The notes under the pieces are model-generated. The model made no database searches. It saw nothing but the letters and a program-made list of their open reading frames with translations, and was not told the origin of the DNA. From an uncultured Campylobacter sp. (lineage in GTDB: Bacteria > Campylobacterota > Campylobacteria > Campylobacterales > Campylobacteraceae): a stretch of DNA of 20,671 bases. This document shows, one piece after another, positions 1-6,183 of the stretch (position 1 is the first letter of the stretch; every line of letters starts with the position of its first letter). The stretch spans positions 1-20,671 of the forward strand of contig CAAHEJ010000060.1 in NCBI GenBank assembly GCA_900772495.1, written 5' to 3'. Both the position numbers and the translations under genes were made by a program.

Positions 1-142
1 CCCCACTTTTCGCATTATCATACTCCATAAAGGCTTCATTTTCGTAAAAGTGGCTTTTTATAAGGCTTTGATAGCCTGCTAAAAGGACAAGACAAAGCGC
101 ACACAGCACAAAGACTAAAAATTTTAAAAATTTCAAAAACAC
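1..142 (-). CDS. Unidentified membrane-anchored protein, N-terminal part only (runs off left edge)
   Basis: An open minus-strand frame without stops runs from a GTG at 142-140, or a TTG at 136-134, to the left edge, giving about 47 codons. The translation begins with a basic, strongly hydrophobic segment (FLKFLKFLVFVLCALCLVLL) that looks like an uncleaved signal anchor or single transmembrane helix, followed by a polar stretch rich in Glu, Asp and Lys. A GGAG lies about nine bases before the GTG, and an AAAGG about five bases before the TTG, so TTG is the better-spaced start. A TAGAAT box lies upstream at 180-175, divergent from the promoter of the DUF285 gene. I do not recognise the family. 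Only the N-terminus is visible, so no function is proposed. That it is a real gene is likely from the anchor, the ribosome site and the promoter together. Confidence 0.6.
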   Translation of the reverse strand, partial: MFLKFLKFLVFVLCALCLVLLAGYQSLIKSHFYENEAFMEYDNAKSG

Positions 143-169
143 CTTTAAAAACTCCAAGTTTGATAAAAA

Positions 170-193
170 GCTAAATTCTAGCATAAATTTGGC
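170..193 (-). promoter_or_regulatory. Putative minus-strand promoter with imperfect palindrome
   Basis: On the minus strand a TAGAAT -10 box (180-175) lies 33 to 39 bases ahead of the candidate starts of the left-edge gene. It sits inside an imperfect inverted repeat, GCTAAATT at 170-177 and AATTTGGC at 186-193, separated by eight bases. Nearly the same element occurs at 8012-8037. The promoter call rests on position and on resemblance to the Campylobacter sigma-70 -10 box. Operator function is inference. Confidence 0.4.
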
Positions 194-280
194 AATTTTA
201 AATAAAATCACAAGATAAAGGTTAAGTAAAGCACTAAAAATGCTTTTTAACAAAAGAGTTAAATTAAATATTATAAAGTT

Positions 281-295
281 AAACTTTGCTATAAT
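281..295 (+). promoter_or_regulatory. Sigma-70-type promoter of the DUF285 gene
   Basis: A perfect TATAAT at 290-295 is preceded by AAACTTTGC, and the start codon lies 25 bases downstream. The Shine-Dalgarno AAAGGA (309-314) is well placed for the ATG at 320. Campylobacter sigma-70 promoters typically have a strong -10 box with T-rich upstream DNA rather than a conserved -35 box, and this fits. Confidence 0.65.
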
Positions 296-319
296 TTCAT
301 AAAAATTTAAAGGACAACA

Positions 320-1132
320 ATGCAAAGTTTAAGTTCATTTGCTAAATTCATCAGCCTGATAGCTTTGATGATAGCCTTTATCAGCGTGCAAAATATAAGC
401 GCACAAAATGCTACAACCCCACAAGATAACGCAAATTCGCAAGATATTCAAAGACAAATTCAGCAAAATGCTAATGCTACGCAAGGCATTGATAGCAAGG
501 AAGTAGAAGCCTTATACATTCAAAGGGCGCAAAAAATCCCACGCACGCCGTGCAAGCACAAATTTTGTCCGCAAAATAAAGAGGAGCTTAAAGCTCTCGT
601 GCGTGATGAGAGAGTGTATTTGGGCGATATTGATACAAGCGCTATCACCGATATGAGTGCGTTATTTTACGATGAGGTAGGCGCAAACAACAAAGCGGTT
701 GAAATCCGCACAAACTACAAGGGCATAGAGTTTTGGGATACTTCAAATGTCCGCGATATGTCGCGTATGTTTGCTTATGCTGGCTCATTTAACGAGCCTA
801 TCGGGCGTTGGAATGTCGCAAGTGTCATCACTATGCGCGAGATGTTTTTGAACGCGATAACTTTCAATCAACCCTTGAATTTATGGAATGTCGCAAGTGT
901 CGAGGATATGCGCGGTATGTTTTGCTATGCCATAGCCTTTAATCAGCCTTTGGATAAATGGAATGTCCGCAACGCCCTTCAAATGGGGACTATGTTTGAG
1001 GGCGCAAAGGCTTTTAATCAATCCTTAAACAAATGGCAAGTGCCTAGCGTAAGGGACATAGGTGAGGATATGTTTGTGGCTTCGCCTTTGGAATTTAAGC
1101 CACCAAAATGGTATAAAGAAAAAGTGCGCTAG
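320..1132 (+). CDS. Secreted BspA-like protein with DUF285 repeats
   Basis: This 270-residue protein carries a signal peptide (hydrophobic residues 8-23, likely cleavage after the Ala of NISA, residues 25-28). A Gln/Asn-rich linker (about 30-57) follows, then a conserved lead-in (about 85-118) containing IDTSAITDMSALF. Residues 137-261 hold five tandem units of about 25 residues with the pattern W-N-V-x-S-V-x-D-M-x-x-M-F-x-x-A-x-x-F-N-Q-P, the hallmark of the DUF285/BspA family (PF03382). Units 2 and 3 are the best conserved. Two cysteines (78 and 83) lie before the repeats. Proteins of this family are surface-exposed or secreted in Mycoplasma, Helicobacter and Campylobacter. The role of this one is unknown, and adhesion or interaction functions are only inferred. 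The gene is monocistronic, with its own promoter and a good AAAGGA ribosome site fixing the start. Confidence 0.85.
   Translation: MQSLSSFAKFISLIALMIAFISVQNISAQNATTPQDNANSQDIQRQIQQNANATQGIDSKEVEALYIQRAQKIPRTPCKHKFCPQNKEELKALVRDERVYLGDIDTSAITDMSALFYDEVGANNKAVEIRTNYKGIEFWDTSNVRDMSRMFAYAGSFNEPIGRWNVASVITMREMFLNAITFNQPLNLWNVASVEDMRGMFCYAIAFNQPLDKWNVRNALQMGTMFEGAKAFNQSLNKWQVPSVRDIGEDMFVASPLEFKPPKWYKEKVR
809..901 (+). repeat. 75-bp tandem repeat inside the DUF285 gene
   Basis: The 18-base string TGGAATGTCGCAAGTGTC occurs identically at 809-826 and 884-901, exactly 75 bases (25 codons) apart. The flanking copies before and after are more diverged. This is the nucleotide trace of the 25-residue protein repeat. 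It suggests fairly recent unit duplication or gene conversion between repeat units 2 and 3. Confidence 0.85.
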
Positions 1133-1165
1133 AAAAATATAAATTTGTCAAATTTAGTGGCTTTT

Positions 1166-1188
1166 GCTCGTCATTGTGAGCTGTTTTT
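1166..1188 (+). terminator. Weak candidate terminator after the DUF285 gene
   Basis: A short stem, GCTC (1166-1169) with GAGC (1178-1181), extendable by one G-T pair, is followed by TGTTTTTT. It lies about 35 bases after the stop codon in an otherwise unstructured AT-rich gap (1133-1302). The stem is too short to be convincing, and position and the T-run are the main support. Confidence 0.3.
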
Positions 1189-1293
1189 TAAGCAAACAAT
1201 TTTTTAAATTTTTTTCACGGAATTTTAAATTTTTGTAAAATTAAAGAAAAACAAATCCACCAAAAAAGCCCAAAAAACAAGATATTTTTATAA

Positions 1294-1308
1294 ATTTTTC
1301 GCTATAAT
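1294..1308 (+). promoter_or_regulatory. Sigma-70-type promoter of rdgB
   Basis: The sequence TTTTTCGC followed by a perfect TATAAT (1303-1308) lies 32 bases before the chosen rdgB start. The in-frame ATG at 1307 falls inside this -10 box, which rules it out as the translation start. Confidence 0.65.
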
Positions 1309-1339
1309 GTTAAGCGTTTTTGTTAAATTTGAAAGGGAA

Positions 1340-1951
1340 ATGGTGAAGATACTTTTAGCGTCAAACAACGCTTGCAAAGTGGCTGAAATCAAAGCTTTGT
1401 TAAAAGGCTATGAAATTTACGCTTTTGGAGAAATTTTAAAGCCTTTTGAGATTGAAGAAAACGGCACTAGCTTTAAGGAAAATGCTTTGATTAAAAGCAG
1501 AGCCGTATTTTGTGCTTTGAGTCAAGAGCAAAAGGGCGAGTTTATCACGCTTTCTGATGATAGCGGCATAAGCGTAGCAGCCTTAAACGGCGCACCTAGC
1601 ATACACTCAGCGCGTTTTTCGGCGCAAAAAACCGACAAGGCAAACCGCGCTAAACTCATAAGCGAGCTAAAAGCCCGAAATTTAGAGCAAAGTGCGGCTT
1701 TTTACACGGCTTGTATCGCTATAAGTTCGCTTTGGGGCGATTACACAGCGCAGGGCTTTATGCACGGGCGTGTCATCGCTGTGGAGCGCGGCACAAACGG
1801 CTTTGGCTATGATAGCCTTTTTATCCCAAATGGCTTTGACAAAACGCTTGGTGAGCTTGATGAGAGCGTGAAAGCCCGCATTTCACACCGCTTCAAAGCC
1901 CTAAATTTAGCAAACATTATCTTAAAAATTCTCCAAAAAGGTTTTCAATGA
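1340..1951 (+). CDS. rdgB: Non-canonical purine NTP pyrophosphatase (RdgB/HAM1 family)
   Basis: A cytosolic nucleotide-pool cleaning enzyme that hydrolyses dITP, XTP and ITP to the monophosphate and pyrophosphate, preventing their incorporation into DNA and RNA. At 203 residues it has the usual family length. Family signatures in order: the N-terminal ILLASNN-x-x-K loop (residues 5-13), the SFKENALIKS segment (about 44-53), LSDDSGI with the acidic pair Asp73-Asp74, GAPSIHSARF (about 85-94), the nucleotide-binding GFGYDSLFIP (about 154-163), and SHR at 182-184. An ATG at 1307 in the same frame overlaps the -10 box, so the start is placed at the ATG at 1340. GTG at 1343 is better spaced from the AAAGGGA site and is a real alternative. 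The gene is convergent with the RND gene, and a tiny membrane-peptide frame begins inside its stop codon. Confidence 0.93.
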   Translation: MVKILLASNNACKVAEIKALLKGYEIYAFGEILKPFEIEENGTSFKENALIKSRAVFCALSQEQKGEFITLSDDSGISVAALNGAPSIHSARFSAQKTDKANRAKLISELKARNLEQSAAFYTACIAISSLWGDYTAQGFMHGRVIAVERGTNGFGYDSLFIPNGFDKTLGELDESVKARISHRFKALNLANIILKILQKGFQ

Positions 1952-2037
1952 ACATTTTCGTGCAATACCTGCTCGTAGCCATAGGCGTTTTTGTGGTTTT
2001 TACTTTGCTTGTGTCCTATATGAACGGCGGTTTTTAA
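1948..2037 (+). CDS. Putative 29-residue single-span membrane peptide coupled to rdgB
   Basis: A short frame begins with the ATG of an ATGA overlap with the rdgB stop and encodes 29 residues. Residues 7-23 form one uninterrupted hydrophobic segment (YLLVAIGVFVVFTLLVS), flanked by MNIFVQ and a polar MNGGF tail. An AAAAGG sits six bases upstream of its ATG, so both a ribosome site and translational coupling are visible. Its last 38 bases overlap the 3' end of the RND gene on the opposite strand, which constrains the sequence and could produce a spurious open frame. I know of no named homologue. It resembles the class of small inner-membrane proteins often missed in annotation. Confidence 0.5.
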   Translation: MNIFVQYLLVAIGVFVVFTLLVSYMNGGF

Positions 2038-4456
2038 TTTTAGGGCGTGTTAAAGTAAGCAAACTTGGTAGCAAGAGCAAGCTTCCTAAAAGCAAAAGCA
2101 CCATTACAAGCACCGTGAGCGCACCAAAGTAAATGGTAGGCGTGAAGTTGCTACTCATCATCGTGCAAAAGCCGATGATGATGGCGATTTTGCTTTGGAA
2201 AAAGGCTTGTCCTATGTCTAAATGCGACAAAATGATAGCCCTTTCAGTGCCTTTTTGGGCGAGTTCTTTTTTGAAGTTGTAGATATAATGTATGCTATCA
2301 TCAACGCCAAGCCCTATGCAAATGGCGGCTATGGTGATACTCATCAAGTCAAGCGGCAAGCTCGCAAAGCCCATCAACGCAAACACCACGCTCAAAGGCA
2401 CGACATTTGCGACAATGCCTATAAGAGCGTATTTTGCGCTACGAAAGACAAAGACAAAGAGCAAGAAAATCGTCCCCACGACAAAGGCTAGCGTGTTAAA
2501 CTGCGAAGCAAAAAGGCTTTGAAGCATATTGTTGTAAAGCAGCATTAGCCCTGTAAGCTCGCTAGAAACTTGCTCGTCCTTTAAAAGCGCGTTAATGTCG
2601 CTTTGAATTTGCCTTATGAATTCATCTCTTTTTAAGCGCGGGTTGGAGTCCTTAACCCTCATCACAAAGCGGAGTTGGTTTTTTTCGACATTGACATAGG
2701 CGTTGAGTAAGTCTTTTTTGAATTCTTCGGGCAAATTTTCGCTCAAAAACGCCAAAGTAAAGTCATCTAAATCCTGTCCGCCCATAATGCCCTTGCCAAG
2801 TTCTAAAAGGCTGTTTAAGCTCAGCACAGAGCCTATGAATTCATTTTTTACAAGGTATTCGTGTGTGAGCTTTGCGACTCTTGTTTTGTGTGAGTTATAC
2901 CAGTAAATTTCATCATTACTCAAAGCTTCAAATTCACTCTCAAAGCTGTCAAAATCGGCGTTTGTGGCGCTTGTGTTTTTGTCCTTAAAAGTAACGATGA
3001 GTTCAAGGGGCAGCGTGCCGCCAAAGTCCTTGTCGATGACGAGCAAGCCTTGTTTGATGGGCGAGCTGTTTTTGAAATAATTTACAAAAGAGTTTTCAAC
3101 CCTAAGCTGCACTATGCCAAAAAGCGACACCACAACGCATAGCGCGCTTATGGCGAAAATGAGTTTTTGCTGTTTTAGGCTGAATTTCGCGCAAAATTCC
3201 AAGAAATTTATCTTAAAGCCTTTTTTGTCATCAAAGTGCGCATTTTTTAGGCTGGGCATTAGGCTTGCAAAAAACAAAAAGCTAAGCAACAAACTCACGC
3301 TAATACCCACGCTCATCATCACTCCAAGCTTTATCACAGGCTCGATACGGCTTAAAATAAGGCTTAAAAAGCCTATGGCTGTGGTTAAGATAGCGTAAAA
3401 ACTAGGTCGGCTCTTTGCTAAAAGCGTGGCAAGCACTTTGTGGCGGATATTTGAGCGTGGAAATTTCTTGCAAAGGTTTATAAAATGGGTAAGCAAATGT
3501 ATGATGAGTGAGATAGTGATGATGAGCATTAGGGCAAGGTAGTTTGATGAAATCACTGTGATTTTGAAATTTAAAAGCGCGAAAATCCCGCTTGCCGTGC
3601 CAAGTGAAAGCACGCAAACAAAGAGTGTGAAAAGCACGAGCGAAATTTTGCGGAAAAAAAGCCACAAAACTAGGCTCAAAAGCAGGGTTAAACTCACTCC
3701 ATACACGAGCAAATCAGCCTTTATGTAGCTTATCATATCATCAGCTATCATCGACACGCCACCAAGATAAAGCCCGTTTGTCTGCGCTTCATACTTTGCT
3801 ATCACGGCTCTTATGGCGTTTAGGCGTTCTTTGTTTTGGATTTTGAGCTTTTCTTGATACGCTTCAAGCTCGCCTTGAATTTGCGCTCTTTGGCTTGAAT
3901 TTAGGGCGTTTGCTCTGCTATCAAGCAAGGCTAGATGATAAAAATCCGTCCCAAGATAAATGACAAAAGCCGTGCTTTTGCCGTCTTTTGAGATAATGTT
4001 GTCCCTATAAAATGGGCTTTGCAGGATTTCAGTCCTTGCTTTGGTAGCGTTTATCTCAGCACTTGTGAGATTTGGCACACTTTGCAATAAGTGCTTTAAG
4101 TCCGTATCATCGGTGCTTTGCAGCAAGGGCGCGTTTAAAATGCTTAAACTTCCCTTAACCCCGTCTATGCTTTCAAGCTCGCTTTTTAGGGCTTTTAGCA
4201 AGGACAAACTTTGAGCTGAGAAAGGATTTTCGTCCTTTGGCTTGATGGCAAGCATTAAAAAATCATCACTCGCATAATCCTTGCTCACCTGCCTAAAAAA
4301 TTCCAAATCCTTATCATCATCAAGCATCAAGCTGTCCGCACTTGCATCAACACCTAGCTTAAAGGCAAAGGCACTTAAAAACACGCAAACGCAAAAGGTA
4401 GCGATGAAAATGGCTTTGGCGTTGTCGATGAGCCTTTTGTAAATTTTAACGAGCAT
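2000..4456 (-). CDS. RND-superfamily (MMPL/HpnN-like) membrane transporter, third gene of an mlaA-mlaC operon
   Basis: This 818-residue inner-membrane protein has the two-fold RND layout. There is one helix near 14-34, a periplasmic loop (about 36-245), and five further helices between about 248 and 402. The second half repeats this: a helix near 431-450, a second loop (about 452-652), and five helices between about 655 and 800. The signature GLGVDDSIHYIYNF (715-728) is typical of the MMPL/SSD branch of RND proteins, which move lipids or hydrophobic molecules using the proton gradient. Its start overlaps the end of mlaC by 11 bp, implying translational coupling. Inference: it supplies or receives lipids from the periplasmic carrier MlaC, in place of an MlaFEDB ABC transporter. 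The C. jejuni counterpart is, from memory, Cj1373. Substrate and direction cannot be read from sequence. Confidence 0.85.
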   Translation of the reverse strand: MLVKIYKRLIDNAKAIFIATFCVCVFLSAFAFKLGVDASADSLMLDDDKDLEFFRQVSKDYASDDFLMLAIKPKDENPFSAQSLSLLKALKSELESIDGVKGSLSILNAPLLQSTDDTDLKHLLQSVPNLTSAEINATKARTEILQSPFYRDNIISKDGKSTAFVIYLGTDFYHLALLDSRANALNSSQRAQIQGELEAYQEKLKIQNKERLNAIRAVIAKYEAQTNGLYLGGVSMIADDMISYIKADLLVYGVSLTLLLSLVLWLFFRKISLVLFTLFVCVLSLGTASGIFALLNFKITVISSNYLALMLIITISLIIHLLTHFINLCKKFPRSNIRHKVLATLLAKSRPSFYAILTTAIGFLSLILSRIEPVIKLGVMMSVGISVSLLLSFLFFASLMPSLKNAHFDDKKGFKINFLEFCAKFSLKQQKLIFAISALCVVVSLFGIVQLRVENSFVNYFKNSSPIKQGLLVIDKDFGGTLPLELIVTFKDKNTSATNADFDSFESEFEALSNDEIYWYNSHKTRVAKLTHEYLVKNEFIGSVLSLNSLLELGKGIMGGQDLDDFTLAFLSENLPEEFKKDLLNAYVNVEKNQLRFVMRVKDSNPRLKRDEFIRQIQSDINALLKDEQVSSELTGLMLLYNNMLQSLFASQFNTLAFVVGTIFLLFVFVFRSAKYALIGIVANVVPLSVVFALMGFASLPLDLMSITIAAICIGLGVDDSIHYIYNFKKELAQKGTERAIILSHLDIGQAFFQSKIAIIIGFCTMMSSNFTPTIYFGALTVLVMVLLLLGSLLLLPSLLTLTRPKIKNRRSYRTQAK

Positions 4457-5024
4457 TTATCTTTTCAAATTTCGTTGCTTTGAGCGTGTCAAGCAAGGTG
4501 TTAAAGTCTGCTTTGTCAAGCAAATCCGCAAATTGCGAGCGGTAAGTTTGTATGATACTTACGCCCAAAATATCCACATCATAAATGAGCCAGTCGCCCT
4601 TTTTGTCGTAGAATTTAAAGATGATATTTTTCACTTCGCCGTTGATTATCATCTGTGAATTTAAAAACATACGCTCTTTAACCTTGTCCAAAGTCGTTAC
4701 TTTGATTTCCTCGTCCTTGTAAAGCCCAAGTTTGCTTGTAAAGCTCACTTTAAGCTGCTCTTCAAAGGCTTTGTTAAATTCGCTTTTTTGAGCGGGCGTT
4801 AGGGTGTTGTAACGCTTTGACAAACTCAACTTCGCCATAAGCTCGTAGTCAAATACCTCGTCAAAAAGCGCGATGATTTGCTGTGCGGCTTTGTCGGTGT
4901 TTGCTTCTTTTTTAAGCAAAGCGCGGCTTTTGTCAATGTTAGCTTGCATAGTTTGTGGCAGAGTTTGCAAGGGCAAAGCCCACAAATTCAAAGCCACGCA
5001 CAAAAACAAAACAAATTTTTTCAT
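4446..5024 (-). CDS. mlaC: Periplasmic phospholipid-binding protein MlaC
   Basis: A 192-residue member of the MlaC/Ttg2D family (PF05494), the soluble carrier that shuttles phospholipid between outer-membrane MlaA and an inner-membrane partner. The N-terminus MKKFVLFLCVALNLWALP is a clear signal peptide. The mature part is the expected alpha/beta domain, ending in the family motif GVSIIQTYRSQF (about 153-164). An open frame continues further upstream, but AAAGGAG lies seven bases before the ATG at 5024, and only this start gives a clean signal peptide. The gap from mlaA is 10 bp, and the 3' end overlaps the RND start by 11 bp. The three genes are therefore read as one transcript. No MlaD, MlaE, MlaF or MlaB is present in the window. 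Confidence 0.9.
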   Translation of the reverse strand: MKKFVLFLCVALNLWALPLQTLPQTMQANIDKSRALLKKEANTDKAAQQIIALFDEVFDYELMAKLSLSKRYNTLTPAQKSEFNKAFEEQLKVSFTSKLGLYKDEEIKVTTLDKVKERMFLNSQMIINGEVKNIIFKFYDKKGDWLIYDVDILGVSIIQTYRSQFADLLDKADFNTLLDTLKATKFEKINAR

Positions 5025-5034
5025 TTTTTCTCCT

Positions 5035-5994
5035 TTATTTTGCCATTTCCATTCGCCTTTTTTCATACGCATCACGCAAGAAAGGGTAGAGATTTGGCGT
5101 TTTATAAAAAATCTCATCAAGTGTTGGCGTATTTAAAGACGCTTCGTTAATCATAACAAAACTTGTTATACCAACGCTTAACCAATTTATCCACGCCGAT
5201 GAATCATAAGTGGCTGCGTAAGTAATCGGGCTAGCATACCAATTTACAGGGATAGAAAGCGTGTCGCGTAAATTTGATGGTCCTAAAACGGGCAGTACGA
5301 AATGAAAGCCCCCGCCCACGCCCCAATGCGCCAGCACCAAACCAAAATCAGCGTGGTGCAGCGGGATTTGCGCCTTGCTCGCTGCGTCTATAAGCCCAAA
5401 AAAGCCAAAGATAGTATTGACACCAAAGCGTTTAAGCTCCGTGCCAGCTTCTTTGAATTTAAGCTGCAAAACATTACCCAAAAAACGAATGGGCATATTG
5501 ATATAGCTTGCGAAATTTTTTATGCCAACCCTTGCAAATTCGGGTATCACAAACTCATAGCCCTTTGCTATGGGGCGCAGGGCGTAGGTGTAAAGGGCGA
5601 CATTGAAGCGCGTCATCATTTTATTGTAGCCTGAAAGCGGGTCATTTACCTTGAAACTCTCAAATTCAGCTTCAAATTCATCAAAACCAAAATCGCTCTC
5701 ATCGCTTGAATTTTCGGGGGTTGCGTTGTTTTCGGGGTTTGTGAGCGTTGCGGGTTCGCTATTTATAGGGCTTGCTGTGCTTTCGGGGTTCGTGGAATTT
5801 TTGTCATTTGCGGGCGTTACTGAATTTTCGTTTAAACTCAACTCATCTTGCGCTAAATTTACGCTCGATACATTTTCATCAAGCGCATTTGCATTTAAAT
5901 TTAACACATTTTCATCACCATAGACAAAAACACAAAGACAAAGGATAATAAGGCATTTTTTTACCGACAAAAGTTTGCTCCATATTTGTAACAT
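5035..5994 (-). CDS. mlaA: Outer-membrane lipid-asymmetry protein MlaA (VacJ) with long low-complexity N-terminal linker
   Basis: A 319-residue protein whose C-terminal part (about 115-300) is a standard MlaA/VacJ domain: DPLSGYNKMMTRFN (118-131), RFGVNTIFGFFGLIDAA (189-205), and the motif with HWGVGGGF and LPVLGPSNLRDT (223-245). MlaA removes mislocalised phospholipid from the outer leaflet of the outer membrane. The N-terminus has a hydrophobic signal (about 12-25) but no lipobox Cys at the expected place, so it appears to be a Sec-cleaved protein rather than the classical lipoprotein. Residues 27-114 form an unusual Asn/Ser/Glu/Pro-rich linker with repeated NPE and TPEN units. ATG at 5994 has a weak ribosome site. 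A TTG at codon 9 (5970) with GGAG seven bases upstream is a plausible true start and would keep the signal peptide. First gene of the mlaA-mlaC-RND operon. Confidence 0.9.
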   Translation of the reverse strand: MLQIWSKLLSVKKCLIILCLCVFVYGDENVLNLNANALDENVSSVNLAQDELSLNENSVTPANDKNSTNPESTASPINSEPATLTNPENNATPENSSDESDFGFDEFEAEFESFKVNDPLSGYNKMMTRFNVALYTYALRPIAKGYEFVIPEFARVGIKNFASYINMPIRFLGNVLQLKFKEAGTELKRFGVNTIFGFFGLIDAASKAQIPLHHADFGLVLAHWGVGGGFHFVLPVLGPSNLRDTLSIPVNWYASPITYAATYDSSAWINWLSVGITSFVMINEASLNTPTLDEIFYKTPNLYPFLRDAYEKRRMEMAK

Positions 5995-6019
5995 TTATTA
6001 CCAAATTTTAAACGCAAAA

Positions 6020-6034
6020 ATTATACCCGATTTT
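6020..6034 (-). promoter_or_regulatory. Sigma-70-type promoter of the mlaA operon
   Basis: On the minus strand a perfect TATAAT (6025-6020) is preceded by AAAAATCGGG and followed 25 bases later by the mlaA ATG at 5994. It lies in the 189-bp gap after the ferredoxin gene, suggesting the mla operon is transcribed separately from the ferredoxin. Confidence 0.6.
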
Positions 6035-6138
6035 TCATTAAAATTTTATAAAGCCACAAAAATAATATGGTAAAGCTTTTGAATAGGCTTTTTAAAGTGC
6101 TACTTTATAGCCCAAAATATAAATTCTTTGCCAAATCA

Positions 6139-6164
6139 TTACAAATAAGCGTGGTAATTTGTAA
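6139..6164. repeat. 8-bp inverted repeat after the ferredoxin gene
   Basis: TTACAAAT at 6139-6146 and ATTTGTAA at 6157-6164 form perfect arms around a 10-base spacer, about 20 bases past the ferredoxin stop. No T-run follows on the minus strand, so it is not a convincing intrinsic terminator. It could be a transcript-end stem or a protein site for the downstream mlaA promoter. Given the AT content, chance is possible. Confidence 0.35.
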
Positions 6165-6183
6165 GTAGTGGATTTGCATTTCA

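Noticed and set aside
809..901. Possible CRISPR-like direct repeats
   Set aside because: The repeat is in-frame coding sequence with a 75-bp period in a DUF285 protein, with no spacers or cas genes.
1307..1339. Upstream ATG start for rdgB
   Set aside because: It overlaps the -10 box and adds residues that precede the family's normal N-terminus.
5025..5120. Extended N-terminus of mlaC overlapping mlaA
   Set aside because: It would place 32 charged residues ahead of a clean signal peptide, while a strong ribosome site supports the start at 5024.
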